Virus record (IMG/VR): IMGVR_UViG_3300023108_000084
Coordinates: 1-35,270 of that record
DNA: 35,270 bases
Strand: one strand, 5' to 3'
Origin: a virus
Position numbers and translations under genes: made by a program. This document shows positions 7,155 to 14,341 of the stretch, one piece after another. The notes below the pieces were generated by a model. That model did no database searches and had not been told where the DNA came from. It was given only the letters and a program-made list of their open reading frames with translations. How positions within the stretch are numbered: the stretch's first letter is position 1; each line of letters starts with the position of its first letter.

Positions 7155-7244
7155 ATGGCTAGATGTTGTTGCGATATAAGAAGAGTAAGAAAACAAAAGA
7201 TGACGATAAGAAGAAATCGAAAAAGCGTAAGAAGAAAAAAATAA
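7155..7244 (+). CDS. Very small Cys/Arg-rich protein (29 aa)
   Basis: The frame MARCCCDIRRVRKQK... has an AAGGAAG site about eight bases upstream and starts two bases after the previous stop. It begins with three consecutive Cys and then becomes Arg/Lys-rich. A second frame, shifted by two bases (7163-7267), also encodes a very basic peptide, and I cannot be certain which is translated. This frame has the better start signal. Confidence 0.4.
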   Translation: MARCCCDIRRVRKQKMTIRRNRKSVRRKK

Positions 7245-7267
7245 AACGTATAATAAGGAGAAAATAA
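7163..7267 (+). CDS. Alternative Lys-rich frame overlapping the Cys/Arg-rich peptide
   Basis: ATG at 7163 opens MLLRYKKSKKTKDDDKKKSK..., 34 residues, ending one base before the next gene's ATG. It has no ribosome binding site of its own but could be reached by reinitiation or by frameshifting from the 7155 frame. Its length and end point fit the operon spacing better than the 7155 frame; the start signal fits worse. Confidence 0.25.
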   Translation: MLLRYKKSKKTKDDDKKKSKKRKKKKIKRIIRRK

Positions 7268-7268
7268 A

Positions 7269-7493
7269 ATGTCGATTGAAAATAAAACAGAAGAAAAAGT
7301 ATTCACTATAAACAATGTTGAATACAAGGAAAGTGAATTATCACTAGAGACTAAGAATGATGTTATTATTCTTAATGATCTTAAACAAAAGAAATTAGTT
7401 AGATCTATTGAATTAGAACAAACTGATATGCTTATTGCTAGCTATGGTAAAAGAATTGATGAAGCCTTAGCTAATATTAAAAAGGACAATTAA
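7269..7493 (+). CDS. DUF6447-like small phage protein
   Basis: The 74-residue product starts with a short beta-hairpin-like segment (FTINNVEYKESELS) followed by a long amphipathic helix (LNDLKQKKLVRSIELEQTDMLIASYGKRIDEAL). This matches my memory of the small DUF6447 proteins of marine phages (hairpin 'I.GKEY...LS...K' then 'L..A...R..Y...L'). AAGGAG lies about nine bases upstream, and the gene ends four bases before the MuF gene. Function unknown. Confidence 0.6.
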   Translation: MSIENKTEEKVFTINNVEYKESELSLETKNDVIILNDLKQKKLVRSIELEQTDMLIASYGKRIDEALANIKKDN

Positions 7494-7496
7494 TAA

Positions 7497-9431
7497 ATGT
7501 CAATAAATGATGATATATTATCTAGAGAGCTGAAACACCGTGCTCTTTTGAGTCTTTACGAGAAGAAACTAGATAATGACCTAACTAAAGTCATGTCATC
7601 CCATAAAAAACGTTTAGTTAATAGTACACTAAAGAACGGTATGAAGGGTTCTAATGCCCTCAACCGTGCTTTGGGTATAGAAACACGAAAAACTTATAGA
7701 CGTATTTATAGAGAAGCTCTTAAAGAACTAAAACAATTAGCTAAAGTAGATGCTAAGTTTCAAGCTAGTACTTTAAATAAAGCTTTTGGTAAAGTTTATA
7801 GAGCTAGAGTGTATACGGGATTGAAAGTTAATGACTTAATAATTAATTCCGCAGGAACATACTCTCAACAAATAACATCTATAAGTTTAGCTCAACAGAG
7901 AAGAATTAAGAGTATAGTTAAACAAGGTATGGTTGACAATCTTGCTGTTAATAAGATTGCTGACAATATTGGTAGGACTGTAGATTTACCACAGGCCCAA
8001 CTAAGAACCTTGTCCAGGACTGCTATAACTGAAACATCTACAACAGTTAATAAGGCAACTTATAAATTGAATGAAGATGTGTTAGACGGTTATGAGTATG
8101 TGGCTACACTAGACTCCAGGACTTCTCTTATTTGTGCTAATCTTGATGGTAGAGTATTTAGATTAGATGACCCTAAAGGTATTAGACCACCACAACATTT
8201 TAATTGTAGGTCTACTACTGTACCTATTGTTAAATCTCATGAAGATCTAATTAATACTGATAGTAATAGAATTAGTAAAAGAAGATTGAAGAGAATGACT
8301 AGAGGTAAGAGAGCATCTTTTAATGGTCAAGTACCAGCTGAAACTAGATTTGAAGACTTTTTTACTAAACAAGATAATGATTTTAAATTAGCTGTGTTAG
8401 GTAATCAAAAAAGAGTTGATATATTTAATACAGGTAAATTAAAATTTAAACAATTTAGTACTAAAGATGGTAAGTTAGTATCTATTGATAGATTAAATGA
8501 ATTACTTAATGGTGTTAAAAAGCAAGCTAGAAAAACTGCTAAAACTATTATTAAGGTAGGTACTTTAACAAATGTACCTTCTTATAAAGAATTAAAAATA
8601 GTTGATAAGAATACTGCTAAGAAGAGTTTAAATGCTACTTTAAAACAAGCATCTGAAGACCCTAGATACAGAGTAACTAATGATGATTATGGTTATCCGT
8701 TTAGAAGATTTGCAAGTAGAAAATCTGATAAATTAGGTAGAGTAAATGGTGCAGGTGGTAAGGTTAGTGATGAGGCTGTTTCTGTTGTTAATCAATTAGT
8801 TCAAGAAACAAATGCTTTAGCTGATAAATATAATGTACCTAGAATTAGAGGTGTAGTGTTTAAAGATTATAACGCTATTGCATCTATGGGTGATGGTGAG
8901 TTAACTATAAATTATACTTATTTTAATAAACTTGATAAGAAATCTGAGTATGGTGGTTTCTTCGCTGGTGCATCAAATTATAATGTTACAAAAGCTAAGG
9001 CTTTTAAATTAGGTGATGATGTATCTGGTGAAGTTCTTAACTATAATGTAACTAAATATAAATATGATATGGATTATAGAAAAAGAGTTCAAAATACTTG
9101 GGTAAGACCGCATAACGGTTATCATTATTTCGATGACCCTATGGATAGAGCAAGAAATACAGTTTATCATGAGTTTGGACATCAAATACATCAAAATTTT
9201 AAACTAACTAGGGATACAAGATTTAGTCCTTATTTAGAAGATAAAATGGATGAAGTGATACCAAACGCTACTCTAAAAACTAAAAGACCTGGTGCTAGTA
9301 GATATGGTAATTCTGATAACCAGGAATGGTTTGCTGAAAACTTTGCGTTATATGAAATGAATCGTAAAGATTTAGTTGACCCTGATTTTATAGAACTGTT
9401 TGAAAAAGAGGTAGTAAATGCCAAGAAGTGA
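7497..9431 (+). CDS. MuF-type head protein fused to a C-terminal zinc-metallopeptidase-like domain
   Basis: The 644-residue protein carries a phage MuF / SPP1 gp7-type head morphogenesis domain at about residues 120-245, with the family's RTAITETSTTVNKA segment, DGYEYVATLDSRTS and PPQHFNCRSTTVPI. These proteins enter the capsid and are thought to be ejected with DNA. The C-terminal part holds HEFGHQIH (His558, Glu559, His562), an HExxH zinc site, followed about 50 residues later by QEWFAENFALYE, where Glu614 could be the third ligand. That order is the gluzincin layout. MuF proteins with C-terminal toxin domains are an established polymorphic-toxin class, so this may be a virion-delivered protease effector; a virion-internal protease is an alternative. 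AAGGA lies upstream, and the C-terminus overlaps the next gene by 14 bases. Confidence 0.85.
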   Translation: MSINDDILSRELKHRALLSLYEKKLDNDLTKVMSSHKKRLVNSTLKNGMKGSNALNRALGIETRKTYRRIYREALKELKQLAKVDAKFQASTLNKAFGKVYRARVYTGLKVNDLIINSAGTYSQQITSISLAQQRRIKSIVKQGMVDNLAVNKIADNIGRTVDLPQAQLRTLSRTAITETSTTVNKATYKLNEDVLDGYEYVATLDSRTSLICANLDGRVFRLDDPKGIRPPQHFNCRSTTVPIVKSHEDLINTDSNRISKRRLKRMTRGKRASFNGQVPAETRFEDFFTKQDNDFKLAVLGNQKRVDIFNTGKLKFKQFSTKDGKLVSIDRLNELLNGVKKQARKTAKTIIKVGTLTNVPSYKELKIVDKNTAKKSLNATLKQASEDPRYRVTNDDYGYPFRRFASRKSDKLGRVNGAGGKVSDEAVSVVNQLVQETNALADKYNVPRIRGVVFKDYNAIASMGDGELTINYTYFNKLDKKSEYGGFFAGASNYNVTKAKAFKLGDDVSGEVLNYNVTKYKYDMDYRKRVQNTWVRPHNGYHYFDDPMDRARNTVYHEFGHQIHQNFKLTRDTRFSPYLEDKMDEVIPNATLKTKRPGASRYGNSDNQEWFAENFALYEMNRKDLVDPDFIELFEKEVVNAKK

Positions 9432-9663
9432 TAATGATAAAATACTTAAAGTAATAAATAATATACTTAATAAAAATTCTTTAGAAGTTTCAGATTATAA
9501 TAAATTCATTGAAACTAAAAAGAAATATAATTTAAACCTAAATGATATAATGGGTGATGAGATAGCATGGAAGATGGAAACCTTTGAAAGAAGACTATCT
9601 GAAATAGCTAAAAAAGAAAATGGTTATGATTCATGGTTCGATAGTGAGCAATGGGATTCATAA
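9418..9663 (+). CDS. Small acidic/helical protein overlapping the MuF-metallopeptidase gene
   Basis: This 81-residue protein starts inside the end of the MuF gene (14-base overlap), so the two are translationally coupled. It appears mostly helical (NDKILKVINNILNK, YNKFIETKKKYNLNLND, FERRLSEIAKKENGYD) and has an acidic, Trp-containing end (WFDSEQWDS). I do not recognise the family. Its position directly behind a putative toxin domain makes it a candidate immunity protein or inhibitor that would protect the producing cell; this rests on context only. Confidence 0.55.
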   Translation: MPRSDNDKILKVINNILNKNSLEVSDYNKFIETKKKYNLNLNDIMGDEIAWKMETFERRLSEIAKKENGYDSWFDSEQWDS

Positions 9664-9681
9664 CATTAATAGAATTTATAT

Positions 9682-9711
9682 TTGTTTATAAGTATAAGTT
9701 CATAATATAAC
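9682..9711 (+). promoter_or_regulatory. Weak promoter candidate before scaffold and capsid genes
   Basis: TTGTTT (9682-9687) and TATAAC (9706-9711) are 18 bases apart in the 74-base AT-rich gap ahead of the scaffold gene. A sigma-70-like promoter here would give extra scaffold/capsid expression, but in such AT-rich DNA chance matches are common. Confidence 0.25.
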
Positions 9712-9737
9712 AAGGGCCGTGTCCCAAGGAGAACAAA

Positions 9738-10412
9738 ATGAGTGAAGTAACACAAACATCAGGTAAATTAGAAAAAGATATGCTTGATGAAACTAAAGCT
9801 GAAAGAACTGAACAAGATGTTGATGTAAAATCATTAATAGATCAAGAAGTTTCTAAAGCTATTAAAAATATAAAAGGTAATTTAGATAGTGCTTATCAAC
9901 AACGTGATGAAGCCTTAGCTCAAGTAGCCTTAGCTAAAGAAGAAAAACAAAAAGCTGAGATTGCCGCTTTAGAAAAAGCTGGTAAACACCAAGAGATAAT
10001 GCAAATCAAGTTAAATGAGTTAACTGCTAAATTAGAATCTTATGAACAAAAGAACACAGAATTAAGTAGAGATAACGCCGTGCGAGCTCAACTTAGTGCT
10101 TTAAACTTCAAGTCTGACAAAGCCGCTAAAATGGCTTACACAGATATTGTAAGTAGTTTAAAGCGTGATGCTACAGGAAATTGGGTACATGAGAACGGAG
10201 CTAGTATAGAGGAGACTGTGAGCTCTTATGCTAAAGACGATAATAATGCATTCTTATTTTCTGTAAAAGCAAACGTAGGAACTGGAAGTAATCCAGCTAA
10301 ACCTACAACAGGAAACAATCCTGTCAAATCTATAAAAGAAATGTCATCCCAGGAAATGATCGATGCTGTTGCAAAAGGTCAAATTAACCCTGGTGGTGAG
10401 TGGTCTGAATAG
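9738..10412 (+). CDS. Capsid scaffolding protein
   Basis: The 224-residue protein lies directly before the major capsid gene and is dominated by a charged coiled coil (about residues 40-118, rich in Glu, Lys, Ala and Gln). A Gly/Pro/Asn-rich linker (GTGSNPAKPTTGNNPVK) and a short C-terminal helix (MSSQEMIDAVAKGQINPGGEW) follow; scaffolds often use their C-terminus to bind coat protein. It has no protease motif. Its start has AAGGAG about eight bases upstream. It would guide procapsid assembly and then leave or be degraded. The assignment rests on position and architecture. Confidence 0.8.
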   Translation: MSEVTQTSGKLEKDMLDETKAERTEQDVDVKSLIDQEVSKAIKNIKGNLDSAYQQRDEALAQVALAKEEKQKAEIAALEKAGKHQEIMQIKLNELTAKLESYEQKNTELSRDNAVRAQLSALNFKSDKAAKMAYTDIVSSLKRDATGNWVHENGASIEETVSSYAKDDNNAFLFSVKANVGTGSNPAKPTTGNNPVKSIKEMSSQEMIDAVAKGQINPGGEWSE

Positions 10413-10475
10413 ACTATCTTTTATAATAATAACTGCGACTAATGTTGCTACTAATAATAATAAAGGAAACAAACA

Positions 10476-11537
10476 ATGGCTGTAACAAGTTCAAACTTTA
10501 ATAACATTGCAAAAGCTATTTCTGCTTACGCTCAAGTTGAAAGAGCTGACGCGGCGTTATTAACTTCAACTGCTTTAGTTGGTTCTGATGCAAGAATCAC
10601 TGATTCAGGTGAAAACTATACTGGTACGCTAAGATGGTTAGACTATGTAGACCCAGTAACATATAACAAACAAAACGAGACTGCTACTGACGAGAATTTA
10701 AACACTATGTCGGTATCAAACAAATCTGCTGTATACGTCAAAAACATTGATCATATCGCGGCTCAAGAATTATCAATTCAGAAATTAATTTCTAAAGTTG
10801 ATGGTTTATCTTACTTAGGTTCACAATTCGCTGGAGTAAGAGCTAGAAGAGAAGATCTACAACTTAGATCTTTAATGAATGGTGTTGCTGATAAAATCTG
10901 GGGTGCTACTACTGTTGGTGCTTCTGACCCTGCGGCTGTAGTTAACTCGTTTGGTTACTACATGGGTTCTGACGCTAGTTCTAATCCAAATCCTCTATTT
11001 TCATTAGAGACTAACGCTAATAAAAGATCTGCGTTTTTCGATGCATTATTAGATGGTATTACTGCTCTTAAAGGTGAATTTGAAGAGCCTTTTTACTACC
11101 TAGTAATCGATACACCAACTTACAACACTCTAAGAAAACAAAACGTTCTTGATGTTGCTCCAGTTGTTGACGGTAACTTTAACTTCAACACTATTCTTGG
11201 TGGAAAAATCAGATTAGTTATTAACAACCAATCATTAACGGCTAACATGCCTGCTGGTTTAAAATGTTCATACATGGCTAAAGCTGGTGCGGTACACTAC
11301 AGTGAAATCGCTCAGACTAATCCAACTGCTATTGACAGAAATGAATTAGCTGGAAATGGTGGCGGACTTGTAACTATTATCTCTAGATGGGGTAATATTA
11401 TGCATCCTAAAGGTCTATCTTGGAGTGGTTCGGCAACTGCTTACCCTTCAAATGCAGATCTAGCGGCTGGTTCTAACTGGACAGTTCACGCTACTAATGT
11501 TAACCAAATGGGTATGTTCCCTATATTCCACGGTTAA
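10476..11537 (+). CDS. Major capsid protein
   Basis: This 353-residue protein forms the icosahedral shell. It follows the scaffold, has a strong AAGGAAA site about nine bases upstream, and reads like phage coat proteins of this family: an N-terminal helical arm (SSNFNNIAKAISAYAQVERADAAL), an extended-loop-like segment (ENYTGTLRWLDYVDPVTYNKQNE), the spine region with IDHIAAQELSIQKLISKVDG and RREDLQLRSLMNGVADKIWG, and a C-terminal domain with YLVIDTPTYNTLRKQNVLD. Codon use is more C-ending than in the neighbours (AAC, TAC, ATC, TTC), as expected for a very highly expressed gene. Confidence 0.9.
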   Translation: MAVTSSNFNNIAKAISAYAQVERADAALLTSTALVGSDARITDSGENYTGTLRWLDYVDPVTYNKQNETATDENLNTMSVSNKSAVYVKNIDHIAAQELSIQKLISKVDGLSYLGSQFAGVRARREDLQLRSLMNGVADKIWGATTVGASDPAAVVNSFGYYMGSDASSNPNPLFSLETNANKRSAFFDALLDGITALKGEFEEPFYYLVIDTPTYNTLRKQNVLDVAPVVDGNFNFNTILGGKIRLVINNQSLTANMPAGLKCSYMAKAGAVHYSEIAQTNPTAIDRNELAGNGGGLVTIISRWGNIMHPKGLSWSGSATAYPSNADLAAGSNWTVHATNVNQMGMFPIFHG

Positions 11538-11568
11538 TTATTATAACTATTAGATACGGAGAAATATA

Positions 11569-12117
11569 ATGGCTTTACAAATCGGAGTTAATTCCTTTGT
11601 TACTGCAACTGAGGCTGATAACTACTTTAACGATAGGTTAAATAGTGACAGTTGGTTCAGTGATGCTAATGAAGATAAATTAACACAAGCTTTAGTAACA
11701 GCCACAGGAATTCTTGATGACATGGATTGGGGTGGTACGGCTACGCCAACTGCCTCATATCCTTTATCTTGGCCTAGAGATATTACATATTATGATAATA
11801 AATCTGGTGACTATGTTGACCTAGAAGATGACAGATCTACTAGTTCATATGGTACAATTCCTGGAGATATCAAAAAGGCAACTTATGAACTTGCTCTGCA
11901 TTTATTAAATAATTTATCTACTGTAGAAGGTAATGCTACTGGTTCCAATAAAGTCAAAGACTTAACTGTTGGTGCTGTAAGATTAGTTTTTGACATCAAT
12001 TCTGGTGTTACTAATCTAAAAGAATTACCTGATCAGATAGGTGATATTGTAAATAAATATATGAGTGAGACTTCAAGTATCTCAAATAGAGGTGTTAAAG
12101 TTAGTGGAGGTGCGTAA
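11569..12117 (+). CDS. Head-tail connector / adaptor (DnaT_2-like)
   Basis: The 182-residue protein matches the phage adaptor often annotated 'DnaT-like ssDNA-binding protein': VNSFVTATEADNYFNDRL near the N-terminus, ALVTATGILDDMDWGG, and YPLSWPRD. In siphophages this helical protein sits below the portal as the first connector ring. Its place directly after the capsid gene agrees. The start has ACGGAG upstream, and the stop overlaps the next start (TAATG). Confidence 0.75.
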   Translation: MALQIGVNSFVTATEADNYFNDRLNSDSWFSDANEDKLTQALVTATGILDDMDWGGTATPTASYPLSWPRDITYYDNKSGDYVDLEDDRSTSSYGTIPGDIKKATYELALHLLNNLSTVEGNATGSNKVKDLTVGAVRLVFDINSGVTNLKELPDQIGDIVNKYMSETSSISNRGVKVSGGA

Positions 12118-12473
12118 TGAGTTATAAAACACTTATCACTAATAATGTAACAAATGCATTTAATTTAGTTGGTGATATAGCAGAAGATATAACATTAACA
12201 AATGAAACTGTTGATGGTTATGATTTTGCTAGTCAAACTATTGTCAACGGAAATACTACTACAAAAACTGTAAAAGGTATTGTTAGTAAAGAATATAAAA
12301 CTAATGATGATAAACCTAGAATAAATGCTGATATAATTCTTAAAACTTCTGATATAGACTCTAAGACTTTAGACGGATACGATTCACTTGTGTTTAGATC
12401 TAAAACTTGGGGTATTAATAAATATGAAGATAATGGATATATAATTACATTAACAGTTGGAAGGGAGGTTTAA
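12117..12473 (+). CDS. Probable head-closure / head-tail joining protein
   Basis: This 118-residue, beta-rich protein is coupled to the adaptor gene by TAATG. It contains strands such as TTKTVKGIVSKEYKT and NADIILKTSDID, and SLVFRSKTWGINKYEDNGYIITLTVG at the end. Size, strand pattern and order (adaptor, then this, then tail terminator) fit a head-closure protein (SPP1 gp16 / lambda FII type). No diagnostic motif is visible, so the call is mainly positional. Confidence 0.55.
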   Translation: MSYKTLITNNVTNAFNLVGDIAEDITLTNETVDGYDFASQTIVNGNTTTKTVKGIVSKEYKTNDDKPRINADIILKTSDIDSKTLDGYDSLVFRSKTWGINKYEDNGYIITLTVGREV

Positions 12474-12474
12474 T

Positions 12475-12870
12475 ATGGCTACGATAAGTCAATTATTAAC
12501 GTCTGTTGAAAATCTCTTCACAACCAATACTTGGACACAACATAATATTAAAGCTTTCCCAGGAAACTATCAAGGCGAAATTGATGCTGATGAATGGGTT
12601 AGAGTTAATGTATTGCCTTTTTCGTCTGATCTTGCTTTTAACCAAGATGTATCTGCAAACGGTCAAGTAGTATGTCAAATATTCGTACCATCTGGTAAGG
12701 GTATGAAACGTGCTTATGAGATCGCTGATATACTTAAAACATTATTAGACAGGAAAGAAATTTCAGGGTATCTGCAAACAACTAATAGCTTTATAACAAA
12801 CGTGGGAGTTGATACAGGTGATTCTAGTTTATACAACGTGAATTATACTGCCAACTTCCGTTCAATTTAA
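12475..12870 (+). CDS. Tail terminator / tail completion protein
   Basis: The 131-residue product resembles phage tail-terminator proteins (lambda gpU-like, DUF4128-type): an N-terminal helix (ISQLLTSVENLFTTNTW), DEWVRVNVLPFSSDLAFNQ, then VCQIFVPSGKGMKRAYEIADILKTLLD and a closing beta-strand (SLYNVNYTANFRSI). Such proteins cap the tail tube and dock it to the head. I use ATG 12475 because GGGAGG lies about seven bases upstream; the frame is open to 12457 but that overlaps the previous gene. Confidence 0.7.
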   Translation: MATISQLLTSVENLFTTNTWTQHNIKAFPGNYQGEIDADEWVRVNVLPFSSDLAFNQDVSANGQVVCQIFVPSGKGMKRAYEIADILKTLLDRKEISGYLQTTNSFITNVGVDTGDSSLYNVNYTANFRSI

Positions 12871-12898
12871 CCAATAAACAATATAAGGAAAAACTACA

Positions 12899-13396
12899 AT
12901 GGCTCTAATTTCAAATATAGGTGCTGGTATTTTCACTACACTTAAATTCAAAGCTGATAGTAGCTACACGCTACCAACAAATGATACTACACACCAAGCA
13001 TTTATTGCTTCTGGTACTGGTGATTTTGATGGTGCTACTGAAGTTACTAACATAAGAGAGTTCCCATCTTTTGGAAAACCTGCTAACATTGTTAACGTTC
13101 CTCAGTATGGTCAATCTGTAAGTTCTCAAATTCAAGGACAATCAGATGCACCTACTATGGAATTCACGTTAAACTATGTTCCAGGTTCTCATGATGCTAT
13201 TCAAGCATTAGTACAAGATGGTCTTACTTATGTATTTCAACTTGATGTTAAGAACGCTGAAACAGGTGATAACGCGGCATTTTATGTAAAAGGACAAATA
13301 GCTTCTTTTGAAGTATCTCCAAACTTGACTGATTCAAATCAGGCAACTTTGACTATGAGTACTCAAGGTGACTATGTTGGCCCTTTTGCTGACTAA
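12899..13396 (+). CDS. Major tail (tube) protein
   Basis: The 165-residue protein is probably the repeating tail-tube subunit. It has the beta-sandwich-type pattern of the family: TEVTNIREFPSFGKPANIVNVP, an SSQIQGQSDAPTMEFTLNYVPG segment, and GQIASFEVSPNLTDSNQATLTMSTQGD near the C-terminus. It follows the tail terminator and precedes a strong hairpin. C-ending codons are frequent, consistent with abundant expression. AAGGAAA lies upstream. Confidence 0.8.
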   Translation: MALISNIGAGIFTTLKFKADSSYTLPTNDTTHQAFIASGTGDFDGATEVTNIREFPSFGKPANIVNVPQYGQSVSSQIQGQSDAPTMEFTLNYVPGSHDAIQALVQDGLTYVFQLDVKNAETGDNAAFYVKGQIASFEVSPNLTDSNQATLTMSTQGDYVGPFAD

Positions 13397-13406
13397 TAAA
13401 ATTTTT

Positions 13407-13432
13407 GTGTTGGGGTGTAAAATCCCCAGCAC
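13407..13432 (+). terminator. Stable hairpin after the tail-tube gene (mRNA 3'-end element or attenuator)
   Basis: GTGTTGGGG (13407-13415), an 8-base loop, and CCCCAGCAC (13424-13432) form a 9-bp stem with one G-T pair. It is preceded by TTTTT and not followed by a T-tract, so it is not a standard intrinsic terminator on the + strand. It may block exonuclease and protect the abundant tube mRNA, or act as a partial terminator. A similar element lies at 31291-31318. Confidence 0.5.
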
Positions 13433-13459
13433 ATTAAAACCATTCATAAGGACAATTTT

Positions 13460-13777
13460 ATGACATTAAAAGAATATAATAAAAAATACTATCTAAGAAA
13501 TAAACACAAATGGAATAATCATAGTGATAAAAGATTATTAAGATTATACAACATTACTGTATCTGATTATGAGAAATTAAAAAAAGATCAGAATAACAAA
13601 TGTAAAATTTGTAATAAGCCTGAAAGAGCAACGCAATCTAATCGTATTAAAAGATTAGCGATTGATCATTGCCATACTACAGGTAAAGTACGAGGATTAC
13701 TCTGTCATTCTTGTAATGTTAGATTATCTTTTATAGAAAAATATAAAACACAAATTAATGATTATCTAAGGAAATAG
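13460..13777 (+). CDS. HNH endonuclease, recombination endonuclease VII type
   Basis: The 105-residue protein is a short EndoVII-like HNH nuclease. It has CKIC (Cys48, Cys51), then AIDHCHTTGKVRG (Asp69-His70 with His72) and LLCHSCN, giving the zinc-binding CxxC pairs around the His-Cys core. The N-terminus (LKEYNKKYYLRNKHKW and RLYNITVSDYEKL) is a DNA-binding-type helical arm seen in these proteins. It stands alone between the tail tube and tail chaperone genes, a typical place for a mobile free-standing nuclease. The alternative is a genuine junction-resolving role in packaging. Its start has AAGGA upstream. Confidence 0.85.
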   Translation: MTLKEYNKKYYLRNKHKWNNHSDKRLLRLYNITVSDYEKLKKDQNNKCKICNKPERATQSNRIKRLAIDHCHTTGKVRGLLCHSCNVRLSFIEKYKTQINDYLRK

Positions 13778-13779
13778 AA

Positions 13780-14109
13780 ATGAGTATAATAAAAATGAAT
13801 AAACCATTTAACAAGTATTACGTGCTACGCATCACGTCATTACATATTAAAAAGGCTATTGATACATCTATTCGTAAAACTTATGACAGACTAAAAGATG
13901 TACCAAGTAAGAATGAAGTCTTCGAGACATTAGACGTTCTACATAAAATTAGAAAATTAATGGAAGACTTTGAGGCAAATAATAAACATTTATATCAAAA
14001 ACCAGAAGATAATAAAAAGGATGAAAATGAAACACATAAAACTAGTGGACATAACGAAGAAGATACCGTTCCTGAATCAGGAAGTGGAGATCAAACAACT
14101 AACAGTTAA
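13780..14109 (+). CDS. Uncharacterised tail-module protein
   Basis: This 109-residue protein starts three bases after the nuclease gene with AGGAA upstream. Residues 1-72 look folded and helical (AIDTSIRKTYDRLKDVP, NEVFETLDVLHKIRKLMEDFE); the last third is polar and low-complexity (Lys, Asp, Glu, Thr, Ser, Gly). That tail is encoded in an 83-base overlap with the tail chaperone gene in another frame, so its composition may be dictated by the other gene. Function unknown; position suggests a tail assembly or tube-associated role. Confidence 0.6.
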   Translation: MSIIKMNKPFNKYYVLRITSLHIKKAIDTSIRKTYDRLKDVPSKNEVFETLDVLHKIRKLMEDFEANNKHLYQKPEDNKKDENETHKTSGHNEEDTVPESGSGDQTTNS

Positions 14110-14341
14110 GGGTGTTAAAGATTTACAAAAGCTTATGGATAAACATAAGGATGATGTAACAGGGATGAAAACCTTATCTGCAATTTTTAGATCTACAGTA
14201 GTAGGTGCTGAAGATATGAAGGATGAAGAATTTGAAAACTTCCCTATTAAATCATTAACAGAATTGTCTAGTGAGATCTTAATCTATAACGGATTAGGTG
14301 CAAAAGATGATAATGGTGGTACGTTGGGGAAGAAGAGCTAG
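14027..14341 (+). CDS. Tail assembly chaperone (lambda gpG-like)
   Basis: The 104-residue product has the look of gpG-type chaperones, which coat the tape measure before the tube assembles: MKHIKLVDITKKIPF, VEIKQLTVKGVKDLQKLMDKHKDD, an AIFRSTVVGAEDMKDEEFENFPI segment and a Gly-rich end. I use ATG 14027 because AAAAAGG lies six to seven bases upstream; ATG 14021 overlaps that site. It ends at TAG 14339-14341, but a -1 frameshift before that would extend it into the next frame to give a GT-like fusion. Confidence 0.75.
   Translation: MKHIKLVDITKKIPFLNQEVEIKQLTVKGVKDLQKLMDKHKDDVTGMKTLSAIFRSTVVGAEDMKDEEFENFPIKSLTELSSEILIYNGLGAKDDNGGTLGKKS
14324..14332 (+). promoter_or_regulatory. Probable -1 ribosomal frameshift site in the tail chaperone gene
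   Basis: The -1 frame is blocked by TAA at 14311-14313, and the zero frame ends at 14341, so slippage must occur between 14314 and 14341. In that span TTG-GGG-AAG (14324-14332) has four G in a row, letting the Gly tRNA re-pair perfectly one base back (GGGGAAG). The exact heptamer differs from lambda's GGGAAAG, so the site is inferred. After slippage the reading is GEEELAEYEMAFQLG, continuous with the next domain. Confidence 0.6.

Noticed and set aside
13407-13432. Intrinsic terminator for the minus strand
   Set aside because: Read on the minus strand the hairpin is followed by A, not T, and there are no minus-strand genes to terminate.
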